NCBI GenBank assembly: GCA_034717495.1
Contig: JAYELL010000076.1
Coordinates: 62,001-126,000 of the forward strand
Direction of reading: 5' to 3'
Source of the DNA: Chloroflexota bacterium
GTDB taxonomy: Bacteria; Chloroflexota; Anaerolineae; JAAEKA01
DNA length: 64,000 nucleotides
Numbering within the stretch: position 1 is the stretch's first letter; every line of letters begins with the position of its first letter. Below are positions 47,850 through 56,502 of this stretch, one piece after another. The notes beneath the pieces are model-generated. The model saw only the letters and a program-made list of their open reading frames with translations, did not search any database and was not told where the DNA came from. The position numbers were made by a program, and so were the translations under genes.

Positions 47850-49760
47850 ATGAGTAAGATTGTTGGTATCGATCTGGGTACAACCAACTCGGTAGTCGCC
47901 ATCGTCGAAAACGGCGATGGGGTAGTTATCCCTAATGCCGAGGGCGGTCGCACGACCCCCTCCGTGGTCGCATTCACCAAGAACGGCGAGCGGTTGGTGG
48001 GCCAGACGGCCCGGCGCCAGGCCGTGGTGAATCCAGAAAACACCATTTCCAGCATCAAGCGCTTCATGGGTCGACGAGCCGATGAGGTCGCTGATGAGCC
48101 TGTATCGTTTGAGATCAAGGAAGGTCCCTCGGGTGACGCCCGGGTTCACATTCCACTGAAAAACAAAACCTATTCGCCGCAGGAAATCAGCGCCATGACC
48201 CTGGGCAAGCTCAAGGCCGACGCCGAGGCTTACCTGGGTGAACCGGTCACCCAAGCAGTGATCACGGTTCCGGCCTACTTCAACGACAGCCAGCGCCAGG
48301 CTACCAAGGATGCTGGCAAGATTGCCGGCCTGGAAGTCATGCGCATCATCAACGAGCCCACAGCCGCAGCCCTGGCCTACGGACTGGACAAAAAAGAAAG
48401 TCAGACGATCCTGGTCTTCGACCTCGGTGGCGGTACCTTCGATGTCTCAGTTCTGGAGGTTGGCGACGGTGTGGTCGAGGTTAAGGCCACTGCGGGCGAC
48501 ACCCACCTGGGTGGCGATGACTACGACCAGTTGATCGTGAACTGGATCGCCGACGAGTTCAAGACGCAGGAAGGCATCGACCTAAAGGCCGATCGCCAGG
48601 CACTGCAACGGCTCAAGGAAGCGGGCGAAAAGGCCAAGATTGAGCTCTCCAGCACTATGGAGACCGAGGTCAACCTGCCCTTCATCACCGCCGATGCCGG
48701 TGGGCCCAAGCATCTTCAGATGCGGCTGACCCGCAGCAAGTTCGAGCAGTTGAGCGACGAACTGACCGCCAGGCTGCGCGCCCCCTTTGAGGCGGCGCTG
48801 AACGACGCCGACCTGTCGACCAGTGAGATCGACGAGGTGGTCCTGGTCGGTGGTTCGAGCCGGATGCCCATGGTTCAGGAACTGGTTCGAGAGGTTACCG
48901 GAGGCAAGGAGCCCCACAAGGGCGTCAACCCGGATGAGGTAGTCGCAGTTGGAGCAGCCCTGCAGGGCGGAGTCCTTCAGGGTGACGTAAAGGACATATT
49001 GCTCCTGGACGTAACGCCATTGACCCTGGGTATCGAGACCCTCGGTGGGGTGGCAACGCCCATCATCGAGCGCAATACTACCGTGCCAGTGCGCAAGAGC
49101 CAGACTTTCAGCACCGCTGAAAACAACCAGACGGCTGTGACCGTTCAGGTGCTGCAAGGCGAGCGCCCGATGGCGTCTGACAACGCCAGCCTCGGCCAGT
49201 TCAACCTTGAGGGCCTCCCGCCTGCGCCCCGCGGCCTGCCGCAGATCGAAGTGACCTTCGACATCGATGCCAACGGCATTCTGCATGTCAGCGCTCAGGA
49301 CAAGGCCACCGGCCGGGAACAAAGCGTAACTATCACTGCGTCCACAAACCTGGACAGCGCCGAGGTGGATCGCATGGTCCGGGAAGCCGAGATCAACAAG
49401 GCTGCCGATGACCGGCGCCGCGACCTGATCCAGGCCCGCAACGAGGGTGACAGCCTCGCCTACAGCGTGGAGCGAACCCTGCAAGAAGCGGGAGACAAGG
49501 TCGATAGCGCGGATCGCCAGGCGCTGGAACAGTTGGTCGGTAACTTGCGCCAGAGTCTGGACGGCGAAGACGTGACGGCAATCCGCAGCGCGATGGAGCA
49601 GCTTCAGCAAGCCAGCTACCGGCTGAGCGAGCAGTTGTATGCCACTCCCGAGGCCGCTAACGGCGCAGCCGCCAACGGGACGAACGGACACAACAGCCAT
49701 GCGAACAATGGCCAGCCTGAATCGGACGACGTTGTCGAAGGTGAGTTCCGCTCGGTCTAA
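47850..49760 (+). CDS. dnaK: Chaperone DnaK (Hsp70)
   Basis: 636 residues, full length. ATPase domain: [56 protein letters not shown] and [11 protein letters not shown]. The substrate-binding domain opens around [14 protein letters not shown] and [19 protein letters not shown]. The helical lid ends in an Asn/Gly-rich tail and the acidic terminus [11 protein letters not shown]. The ribosome site AGAGGAG lies 9 bases before the ATG. No grpE or dnaJ follows, so this copy stands alone, with its own promoter and a hairpin after the stop. Confidence 0.97.
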   Translation: MSKIVGIDLGTTNSVVAIVENGDGVVIPNAEGGRTTPSVVAFTKNGERLVGQTARRQAVVNPENTISSIKRFMGRRADEVADEPVSFEIKEGPSGDARVHIPLKNKTYSPQEISAMTLGKLKADAEAYLGEPVTQAVITVPAYFNDSQRQATKDAGKIAGLEVMRIINEPTAAALAYGLDKKESQTILVFDLGGGTFDVSVLEVGDGVVEVKATAGDTHLGGDDYDQLIVNWIADEFKTQEGIDLKADRQALQRLKEAGEKAKIELSSTMETEVNLPFITADAGGPKHLQMRLTRSKFEQLSDELTARLRAPFEAALNDADLSTSEIDEVVLVGGSSRMPMVQELVREVTGGKEPHKGVNPDEVVAVGAALQGGVLQGDVKDILLLDVTPLTLGIETLGGVATPIIERNTTVPVRKSQTFSTAENNQTAVTVQVLQGERPMASDNASLGQFNLEGLPPAPRGLPQIEVTFDIDANGILHVSAQDKATGREQSVTITASTNLDSAEVDRMVREAEINKAADDRRRDLIQARNEGDSLAYSVERTLQEAGDKVDSADRQALEQLVGNLRQSLDGEDVTAIRSAMEQLQQASYRLSEQLYATPEAANGAAANGTNGHNSHANNGQPESDDVVEGEFRSV

Positions 49761-49772
49761 ACTGAATTGATA

Positions 49773-49805
49773 CCTGCCGGGACGGTCGATGATCGTCCCG
49801 GCAGG
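49773..49805 (+). terminator. Hairpin after dnaK
   Basis: CCTGCCGGGACG (49773-49784) pairs perfectly over 12 bp with CGTCCCGGCAGG (49794-49805), 9-base loop, 13 bases after the stop. No T-run follows, so termination would depend on the stem alone or on Rho; it may protect the mRNA end. Confidence 0.6.
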
Positions 49806-49981
49806 ATGAACATCGAGTTTCGGGGCTGTGGGTCGTTTTCCTGTCGAGTAGTATCGGGAAACGAGCCGCGGCCCCGTTTTTAGTCCACACTGAAGCATCC
49901 CGGCAGACTCGATTTGTCAGTTACGCAACTGTTCATGTCGCCCAAACGTAAGGATAATGTCTGGCGGGAGCAGTTTTGCTA

Positions 49982-49990
49982 TGATATAAT
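49982..49990 (+). promoter_or_regulatory. Extended -10 promoter of the Zn-peptidase gene
   Basis: TG-A-TATAAT (49982-49990), about 50 bases before the ATG. No clear -35. Confidence 0.55.
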
Positions 49991-50040
49991 GGTTGAAGAT
50001 GATTGATCGCAAGATCAGCTATTGCGTAGAGAAGAGGTAA

Positions 50041-50718
50041 ATGATGTTCTTTTTTGATCCGGTATATTTTTTGATGTTGATACCGGCGTTTCTCCTGGCC
50101 CTGTGGGCGCAGTCCAAGGTAAAATCAACCTACAAAAAGTACCTGCAGGTCCCCAATGCAAAAGGAATCACCGGTTTGCAGGCCGCCAACCAGCTGATGG
50201 CGGCCCAGGGCCTTCACCTGGATGTGGAAGGCACTCCGGGAGAACTTTCGGATCATTACGATCCCAGGAGTAAAACGCTGCGGCTGTCGCCCGGCGTCGC
50301 CAATCAAGCTTCGGTGGCATCGGTTGCCATTGTGGCCCATGAGCTTGGCCACGCCATGCAGGACAAGACTGGTTACATGCCGTTGAAGTTGCGCGGCGCT
50401 ATCGTGCCAGCGGTGCGACTCAGTCCAATGATCGCCTACGGCCTGTTTTTTGCAGGAATGATGTTTGCCAGTACCACGCTGTCCAATTTGGGCATTGTTG
50501 TCTTTTCGCTGACAGTCGTTTTTGCCCTGATCACGCTGCCGGTCGAGTTTAACGCCAGCCGTCGTGGCCTCACTATGCTGGAGAGTTATGGCCTGCTGGA
50601 CAATGCAGAGATGAAAGGGGCCAAGTCGGTACTGCAAGCAGCCTCCCTGACCTATGTGGCGATGGCCGTCCAGTCTCTGCTTACTCTGGTCTACCTGTTG
50701 GGCCGTCGCAGGCGATAG
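50041..50718 (+). CDS. YugP-type membrane zinc metallopeptidase
   Basis: 225 residues of the neutral zinc peptidase family 2. Helix at the N terminus (PVYFLMLIPAFLLALWAQSKV), G-x-x-AA-x-x-L region (GITGLQAANQLMAAQGL), LSDHYDPRSKTLRLS, and the zinc motif VAHELGHAMQD (HExxH), followed by three membrane helices and EFNASRRGLTMLE. AGAAGAGG lies just upstream. Substrates of this family are poorly known. A good terminator follows. Confidence 0.9.
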   Translation: MMFFFDPVYFLMLIPAFLLALWAQSKVKSTYKKYLQVPNAKGITGLQAANQLMAAQGLHLDVEGTPGELSDHYDPRSKTLRLSPGVANQASVASVAIVAHELGHAMQDKTGYMPLKLRGAIVPAVRLSPMIAYGLFFAGMMFASTTLSNLGIVVFSLTVVFALITLPVEFNASRRGLTMLESYGLLDNAEMKGAKSVLQAASLTYVAMAVQSLLTLVYLLGRRRR

Positions 50719-50753
50719 AGGAGGTCTGAGAAAATCATTGTCGATGCACCAGC

Positions 50754-50805
50754 ACGGACATTTGCCTGGAACATGTTTTCAGCAAATGTCCGTTCGCTAT
50801 TTTTC
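50754..50805 (+). terminator. Rho-independent terminator after the Zn-peptidase gene
   Basis: ACGGACATTTGC (50754-50765) and GCAAATGTCCGT (50782-50793) form a perfect 12-bp stem with a 16-base loop, followed by TCGCTATTTTTCC. Confidence 0.65.
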
Positions 50806-50826
50806 CAGGTTTAGAGGAGTTAGTAC

Positions 50827-52146
50827 ATGCAGTCCAACCAACGTGGCCCGGTTCTCGTTATTGCCCTCCTGGCAGGGTCCATCTTTCTTTGCCTGTGCCT
50901 CGCCGTCGGTGCCGTAGCCGTTGGCCAGATGGCCAACAACATGGTCGCGGCGCCGCCAGCGCCGGTCCAGATCAACCGGCTTCCTACTTCCACCCCTCCG
51001 GCGGCAAAAACGAACCAGCCCGCAGCGACGCCCAGCATCAACACGCCGGTTGAGCCTGCAGTTAACGCCCCATCGGTGATTATCGAGGTGGAACCCGGTG
51101 CGGATGTCGAATCACAGATTCTTCGAGCAGTCTATCGCAAGGTGAATCCATCAGTCGTCAAGGTCGTCAGTCTCGGCAATGGGCAGCTGGGCGGCATGGA
51201 CGAGGACGAGCTTTTCCCCCAGGGCCAGGGCTCCGGTTTCGTCTGGGATGCTTCCGGGTTGATCGTGACCAATGCCCACGTGGTCACCGGCGCTGACGGC
51301 GTTCAGATTGTCTTTCTCGACGACCGTGTCACCATAGGCCAGGTGTTGGGAGCCGATCCAAACAGTGATTTGGCGGTGATCGAGATCAATCCCGAGGGTT
51401 TCAATCTGCAGGCTGTCGAGCGAGGCAACATCGATGACGTACAGGTTGGCGATCGGGCAATTGCCATCGGCGCGCCCTTCGACTTCGCGGGCTCCATGAC
51501 CTCGGGCACCATCAGTGGCCTTGGTCGAAGCATTCGCTCTTTGAACATGCGATACACCATTCCCGAGGTAATTCAAACCGATGCGCCTATTAATCCGGGC
51601 AACTCCGGTGGACCGCTGCTGAATTCACGGGGCCAGATCATTGGCATCAATGCGCAGATCCGCACCGAAGGAGACATCCGGGCGAATTCAGGGGTAGGCT
51701 TCGCTATTCCAATCTATATCGCCGAAAGGGTCGTGCCGGCCCTGGCCGCCGGGACCACCTACGAACACCCCTTCATTGGCGTCTCCGGTCAGACTTACTC
51801 ACCAGAATGGTCGGATGCCCTGGGCTTTTCCCGCGACGTCAAGGGGGCTTATGTCACCGAAGCTCTTGATGGCTACCCGGCAGACCTGGCCGGTCTGGTG
51901 GGAGCCCACAACGACACCGATGTTGTCATCGGTATCGATATGTTGAGCGGTGAACCGGTCCACCTTCGCTCCGGCGGCGACCTGATCACTGGCATCAATG
52001 ATCGTCCCGTCGAGCGCTTCGATGATTTGCTGATCTACCTGTTCCGCTTTGCTTCCCCAGGTGACGTGGTTCAGTTGACTACACTTCGGGCGGATGGCTC
52101 TCAGGTCGTGATACCGGTGGAATTAGGAGTGCGCCCCGGCCGGTAG
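50827..52146 (+). CDS. Membrane-anchored HtrA/DegP-type serine protease with PDZ domain
   Basis: 439 residues. One N-terminal anchor helix (about 9-36), a Thr/Pro linker, then the trypsin-like domain with the catalytic His in VTNAHVV, Asp in NSDLAVIEI and Ser in NPGNSGGPLL. The PDZ domain follows (about 310-430, with GAYVTEALDGYPADLAGLVG and GGDLITGINDRPV). It should degrade or sense misfolded proteins outside the membrane. TAGAGGAG lies 8 bases before the ATG. A second HtrA with a lipoprotein anchor is encoded at 55333. Confidence 0.93.
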   Translation: MQSNQRGPVLVIALLAGSIFLCLCLAVGAVAVGQMANNMVAAPPAPVQINRLPTSTPPAAKTNQPAATPSINTPVEPAVNAPSVIIEVEPGADVESQILRAVYRKVNPSVVKVVSLGNGQLGGMDEDELFPQGQGSGFVWDASGLIVTNAHVVTGADGVQIVFLDDRVTIGQVLGADPNSDLAVIEINPEGFNLQAVERGNIDDVQVGDRAIAIGAPFDFAGSMTSGTISGLGRSIRSLNMRYTIPEVIQTDAPINPGNSGGPLLNSRGQIIGINAQIRTEGDIRANSGVGFAIPIYIAERVVPALAAGTTYEHPFIGVSGQTYSPEWSDALGFSRDVKGAYVTEALDGYPADLAGLVGAHNDTDVVIGIDMLSGEPVHLRSGGDLITGINDRPVERFDDLLIYLFRFASPGDVVQLTTLRADGSQVVIPVELGVRPGR

Positions 52147-52173
52147 CACCTTTATCGGGACCGGGAATCAAAC

Positions 52174-52214
52174 GGCGAGGCTGACCTTCATGACCAGCCT
52201 CGCCATTCTTTTTT
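52174..52214 (+). terminator. Rho-independent terminator after htrA
   Basis: GGCGAGGCTG (52174-52183) pairs with CAGCCTCGCC (52195-52204) over 10 bp with an 11-base loop, followed by ATTCTTTTTT. It lies between convergent genes. Confidence 0.9.
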
Positions 52215-52241
52215 GCATCAATGAGGAACGGAATCAGTTTC

Positions 52242-52601
52242 CTAAACAGATTCCACGATCAAGCTTACGTCCCGATAGTTACGACCCTCTTCGATAAGCA
52301 TCACAGGGATGCCCTTCCGAATCGGGTAGCGGTAGCCGTTGCGGGGATTGATGAGCCATTTTCCATCCTCGGAGAGCACCAGAGGACCTTTATCCTCGGG
52401 ACACACCAGGATGTCCAGGAGTTCCGGACTCACCTCGCCGCCCAACTCGCTTTCATCGAACGCCTGCAGATCGGCGGAGTCCAACTCATCGGCCATCGGG
52501 GCTGGAAGGGCATCGTCCGGTTGATCCAGAATCTTCTTAACCACGATGGCAGCGCCACCGATCACTGCCATGACAGCGAAAATCTTGAGTAATCTAATCA
52601 T
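52242..52601 (-). CDS. Membrane-anchored Trm112-like protein
   Basis: 119 residues. One N-terminal membrane helix (about 4-24) is followed by an acidic linker and a Trm112/YcaR-type domain: VSPELLDILVCPEDKGPL, GKWLINPRNGYRYPI and GIPVMLIEEGR. Only one Cys of the usual zinc site remains. Free Trm112 proteins activate methyltransferases; a membrane-tethered form is unusual and its partner is unknown. AAGGAG lies shortly before the ATG. Confidence 0.82.
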   Translation of the reverse strand: MIRLLKIFAVMAVIGGAAIVVKKILDQPDDALPAPMADELDSADLQAFDESELGGEVSPELLDILVCPEDKGPLVLSEDGKWLINPRNGYRYPIRKGIPVMLIEEGRNYRDVSLIVESV

Positions 52602-52864
52602 TATCCTGCTCCTTCAGTGACTGCCGGGCCTGTGAATGGATGCCCAGTCAAATGCTTTCGTGTTGCCACGCCATGTGCCAAACGATCTGCCGAATACAGG
52701 ATTGACCATGTAACGGTCACGCCGCAGGCAAGTGGCTGTATATTCATGCTACCACATGCTGTCGGGCTTGTCCAGTGCCGTAGAATGCCAACCGGAATCA
52801 TGCAGTTTCCATGCCCTGAAGGAGTAGGGTACCAGAGTGCAAATCCCATAGGACGGAATCCGTT
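52602..52864. other. Divergent intergenic region
   Basis: 263 bases between the Trm112-like gene and pncC. I see only ribosome sites for the two flanking genes and no supported gene, RNA or convincing promoter. Confidence 0.4.
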
Positions 52865-53368
52865 ATGGAAAGCTTTCAGTTAGCAAACAGAATTGCTGAT
52901 TTTCTACACAGAGAGGGATTATCGCTGGCACTGGCTGAGTCATGTACCGGTGGTCTTGTTGGAGATCATATTACCGATGTGCCCGGCAGTTCCGAGGTTT
53001 TCCTGGGCGGAGCCATCGTTTACAGCAACCAGGCGAAGATGACCTTGCTGGGCGTACACGCAGCAACTTTGGATGCCCGGGGCGCCGTTAGCCCCGAGTG
53101 TGCTGCCGAGATGGCTCTGGGCGCACGCCGGCTCTTTGAGACCGACCTGGCTGTAAGTGTCACCGGAATCGCCGGTCCGGGCGGCGGCACGGAAGACAAA
53201 CCCCTGGGCTTAACCTTCCTGCACCTGTCGGCGCCCGACGCAGAGATCGGTAGAAAAGCAGTCTGGAAGGGTAACCGCCGGGCAAACAAGCTCAGTTCAG
53301 CCCGGGAAGCGCTCCAGTTACTGTTGGATTATCTGGAGGCGCGGCAAAACGACGAGCCAAACCGCTGA
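52865..53368 (+). CDS. pncC: Nicotinamide-nucleotide amidohydrolase (CinA C-terminal type)
   Basis: 167 residues, a stand-alone CinA C-terminal domain. It hydrolyses nicotinamide mononucleotide to nicotinate mononucleotide in NAD salvage. Motifs are LALAESCTGGLVGDHIT with the catalytic Ser, VFLGGAIVYSNQAK, GAVSPECAAEMALGAR, and VTGIAGPGGGTEDKPLGL. The N-terminal CinA domain is absent. AGGACGG precedes the ATG. Confidence 0.94.
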   Translation: MESFQLANRIADFLHREGLSLALAESCTGGLVGDHITDVPGSSEVFLGGAIVYSNQAKMTLLGVHAATLDARGAVSPECAAEMALGARRLFETDLAVSVTGIAGPGGGTEDKPLGLTFLHLSAPDAEIGRKAVWKGNRRANKLSSAREALQLLLDYLEARQNDEPNR

Positions 53369-53427
53369 TTACGCAGACCTTCGCCGATCTTTTTTGGATT
53401 GATCAGCGCAGATCAGCGTTCATCTGC
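53366..53427. repeat. Dispersed ATCTGCG/GATCAGCG repeat
   Basis: TGATTACGCAGACCTTCGCC then GATCAGCGCAGATCAGCG and CATCTGCG, starting at the pncC stop. Related degenerate copies lie at 14604-14676 and 45346-45365. It is directly followed by the MITE-end copy. Confidence 0.55.
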
Positions 53428-53468
53428 GACCCAACAAGCGCACGGACAAGACTTTTCAAACAGTTTCT
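53428..53468. repeat. Second copy of the MITE right end
   Basis: 41 bases match 33764-33804 with two differences (GACCCAACAAGC, then GGACAAGACTTTTCAAACAG). No left end is found here. Both copies end about 30-35 bases before a gene start. Confidence 0.65.
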
Positions 53469-53502
53469 CAAGCGCACAATGTGTTTTAACGACAAAGGAT
53501 CC

Positions 53503-53775
53503 ATGATGTCGCAAGAGCAATTCATCGACGAACCGGTGACGACCCAGGCTCGGTTTCTTCCCGACGGCAGGGTGCGCCCCACCGCCTTTGTCTGGAGAGG
53601 ACAAACCCGCTACGTGACAGGGCTGGGACGCCGCTGGACCGAGGAAGAGCAGGGCACTCACTGGCAATGCTTTCTGGCCCAGACCGCCAGCGGCGACACA
53701 GTGGAGCTGCGCTGGAATATGGACAGCCAGCAATGGCGCCTGCGCCGGGCCTGGTGGCGTTCTGTGATGACATAA
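53503..53775 (+). CDS. Small DUF6504-like protein
   Basis: 90 residues. FIDEPVTTQARFLPDGRVRP, then FVWRGQTRYVTGLGRRWTEEE and a C-terminal VELRWNMDSQQWRLRRAWW resemble DUF6504 proteins, small Trp/Arg-rich beta proteins often found near DNA-repair genes. ATG 53503 has AAGGA upstream; ATG 53506 is equally possible. The family assignment is from memory of its W-R pattern. Confidence 0.65.
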   Translation: MMSQEQFIDEPVTTQARFLPDGRVRPTAFVWRGQTRYVTGLGRRWTEEEQGTHWQCFLAQTASGDTVELRWNMDSQQWRLRRAWWRSVMT

Positions 53776-53876
53776 GCTTGTTTAAGAGGACTTTGGTGAT
53801 TCATCCCCTCTCTGGTATCATACCCACGTGTTTTTCGGTCAATGACAGAGTGAATGGAGGTTCGGGTTTTGAATAA

Positions 53877-55361
53877 GTGGTCTCCCAATTCCAGCAGGGT
53901 GAAATGACGGGGTCATTCTGGCCTCTCGTGGCCGCAAGCCTGGCCTGGCTGGTTCCTGCAGGACTCGCCTTGATTGCCATCGCCGGCGCTGCTCCGCAGC
54001 GTGTATGGCGCAGTGCCCTTGGGGCCATTGCCGCTATTAGTCTGGGAGTTCTGGCCTTTTTCCTCGCGGGGTTCGCCATCGCGTTCGGAGGTATTGGCCT
54101 GATTCAGCCAGATGTGGCCGGATTCGATGAGCTGGTCTGGGAGTGGTCTCTGATGGGATCGGAGTGGGGGCCTCAATGGGGCACGGCGGGCCTCGCTGGC
54201 TGGGCCCTGGCTAAAGCTGCAGCCACACCGGATGCCTACAATCTCTTTTTCAGCCAACTCCCCTGGGTGGCCACCGCCACCATGATCCCCCTGATCGCCC
54301 TGCGCGGCCGGACTGCGGTACTCAGTTCCTTGCTGGGTGGCATTCTTGTTGGCGGGCTGCTCTATCCCCTGGCCACCAATTGGGTATGGGGTGGCGGTTG
54401 GCTTGCCAACCTGGGTTACACGGCCAACCTGGGACATGGCTTTGTCGACTTCGCCGGCGCCGGCACGGTACATCTCGTCGGAGGCGCGGTGGCCCTCGCC
54501 GGACTCTTGACCATGGTTGACCGGCGCGCTGGCAAGCCGGCCGAACCGACGAGAGGGGTCAACCTGCCCCCAGTCCAACTACCCGTTTTGGCTTCCGTAG
54601 GTGCCTTTCTTGTGCTGGCCGGCAGTGTAGCCTGGAGCTGGGCAAATCCCTTGCTCAACGAAAACACATTGTGGTCCAGCCGCGGCGCAGTGAACGTGAT
54701 CCTCGTTGCCCTTGCCGGCGCATTGTTACCGTTGGCCTACACCTGGTTTGTGGCAAATCGCTCCGATGCGCTGATGGCGGCGCGCGGGCTGGCGGCGGGA
54801 GCGGTGGCTGGTGCGGCGATCGGACCATTTGTGGCCCCATGGGCAGCGCTGGTGCTCGGTGCGGTCGTTGGCCTTCTGGTGCCACTGCTAACCTACCTTG
54901 TCCGTGAGGTGCTGCGGGTTGAAGATGATACCGGAATCCTGCCGGTTCATCTGACAGGTGGCCTGGCAGGATTGATTGCTCTCGGATTCCTGGCGGATGG
55001 CCTGACCGGTCGCGGGTGGAACGACGTTGGCGTCGCCAGTTATCTCGGCGTTGCCGGGCAGGGCGTTACCGGTCTTATGGTCGCCGAAGGCATGCAATCG
55101 GATTGGCCAGGTCAAATGCTGGCACAACTGCTTGGCATGACGGCCCTCTTTTTGGTGCCTTTCCTGGCAGCGACCCTGGTGTTTGGCCCGCTGGCCGTGC
55201 TCATAAAAGGGCTCGACCAGAGGCCTCGCTCCGGGCAGAGCCCAACAGTTGAACCGGCAATGCAGGCCACGACAATCAGCGTTGCCGATCTGCAAACAGC
55301 CGACAACCCAACCGAGTTTCAGTCAGATCACGATGAGATTCATTCGTCCGTTCACCAGTAG
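53877..55361 (+). CDS. Divergent ammonium-transporter (Amt) family protein
   Basis: Up to 494 residues from GTG 53877; ATG 53904, after AGGGTGA, is a good alternative. About eleven membrane helices. The Amt signature is visible but altered: GHGFVDFAGAGTVHLVGGAVALAGL (landmark near residue 185, with the first pore His) and ILPVHLTGGLAGLIALG (second pore His). The twin His suggests an ammonium-conducting pore, but the sequence is far from AmtB. The soluble tail (about 445-494) is polar. It overlaps the next gene, a lipoprotein HtrA, by 29 bases. No glnK/glnB is nearby. Confidence 0.8.
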   Translation: MVSQFQQGEMTGSFWPLVAASLAWLVPAGLALIAIAGAAPQRVWRSALGAIAAISLGVLAFFLAGFAIAFGGIGLIQPDVAGFDELVWEWSLMGSEWGPQWGTAGLAGWALAKAAATPDAYNLFFSQLPWVATATMIPLIALRGRTAVLSSLLGGILVGGLLYPLATNWVWGGGWLANLGYTANLGHGFVDFAGAGTVHLVGGAVALAGLLTMVDRRAGKPAEPTRGVNLPPVQLPVLASVGAFLVLAGSVAWSWANPLLNENTLWSSRGAVNVILVALAGALLPLAYTWFVANRSDALMAARGLAAGAVAGAAIGPFVAPWAALVLGAVVGLLVPLLTYLVREVLRVEDDTGILPVHLTGGLAGLIALGFLADGLTGRGWNDVGVASYLGVAGQGVTGLMVAEGMQSDWPGQMLAQLLGMTALFLVPFLAATLVFGPLAVLIKGLDQRPRSGQSPTVEPAMQATTISVADLQTADNPTEFQSDHDEIHSSVHQ

Positions 55362-56499
55362 CCTGCTCCTGGGGTGCCTTGTCCTCGTGCTGTCATCCTG
55401 CGTGCTCCAGGAGCCGGCAGTGATGCCGACTTCTGCACCTGAACCCACCCCCACGCCGATCATCATCATTCAGACTCCCACTCCGGTATCCGACCTGGAT
55501 GTGGCAGAGCGACGGATCATCGAGGTCTATCAGGAAGTCAATCCTGCGGTCGTCCACATCACGGCCCAGCTCCTGCGGCCCGACTTTTTCTTTGGCGTCC
55601 ATCCCCAGGAAGGCACCGGTTCAGGGTTCGTCTTCGACAGGGATGGGCACATTATCACCAATTACCATGTGGTCGAGAATGCCAGTGAGATCATGGTCAG
55701 TTTTCACGAGGGCATGGATCTGCCTGGACAGATTATCGGTACTGATCCACCCAACGATCTGGCAGTGCTTCAAATCGATCAACTGCCGCCCGATGTCGAG
55801 CCGATCCCTCTGGGAGATTCTGGCGAGCTTCAGGTAGGGCAGCGCGCAATCGCAATCGGCAATCCCTTCGGCCAATTTGAAAGGACCCTGACGGTTGGCG
55901 TCATCAGTGCTGTCAACCGTACCTTGATTCTGGATGAGGAACAGGTACTGCGGGGAGTCATCCAGACCGATGCCTCCATCAATCGGGGCAACTCTGGCGG
56001 GCCCCTGTTGGACAGCAGCGGACGGTTGATCGGGATCAATACTGCGATCTTTTCTCCCAGCGGGACCTCAGCGGGAGTAGGGTTGGCGATTCCTGTCAAC
56101 AAACTCAAGCGGGTCGCGCCAAGTTTGATTGCCGATGGCAACTACCCCCACCCGTGGCTCGGTATCGAGCGTTTGGGCTACCCGTTGTTTCCGGAACTGG
56201 CACAAGGACTGAAGCTGCCGGTAGAGCGGGGATTGTTGATCGCCCAAATCTTTCGAAACAGCCCAGCGGTGCGGGCTGGCATTCAAACAGCGACCGATGA
56301 AGTGATTTTTGGCAGGCGGCGTCTTCTAATCGGCGGCGACATTTTGACCGATATCGACGGTATTCCTCTGACAAGCTGGGAAGACCTCGAAGCCTATCTG
56401 GACGAAAAAACTGAAGTGGGGCAAACGATAACATTGACACTCTGGCGCCAGACCGAAAGGCTGGAGATCAGGGTCGAGTTGGACGAGGAGCCGATGTAG
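55333..56499 (+). CDS. Lipoprotein HtrA-type serine protease with PDZ domain
   Basis: 388 residues. Lipobox VLSSC, short Pro/Thr linker, then the protease domain: catalytic His in TNYHVVENAS, Asp in NDLAVLQI, Ser in NRGNSGGPLL. The PDZ domain (about 285-385) has RGLLIAQIFRNSPAVRAG and GGDILTDIDGIPL. The ATG at 55333 lies within the end of the Amt gene, so translation is coupled. It differs clearly from the anchored HtrA at 50827. Confidence 0.92.
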   Translation: MRFIRPFTSSLLLGCLVLVLSSCVLQEPAVMPTSAPEPTPTPIIIIQTPTPVSDLDVAERRIIEVYQEVNPAVVHITAQLLRPDFFFGVHPQEGTGSGFVFDRDGHIITNYHVVENASEIMVSFHEGMDLPGQIIGTDPPNDLAVLQIDQLPPDVEPIPLGDSGELQVGQRAIAIGNPFGQFERTLTVGVISAVNRTLILDEEQVLRGVIQTDASINRGNSGGPLLDSSGRLIGINTAIFSPSGTSAGVGLAIPVNKLKRVAPSLIADGNYPHPWLGIERLGYPLFPELAQGLKLPVERGLLIAQIFRNSPAVRAGIQTATDEVIFGRRRLLIGGDILTDIDGIPLTSWEDLEAYLDEKTEVGQTITLTLWRQTERLEIRVELDEEPM

Positions 56500-56502
56500 C
56501 TG

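Noticed and set aside
48582-49898. 438-codon antisense frame across dnaK
   Set aside because: dnaK is unambiguous on the other strand.
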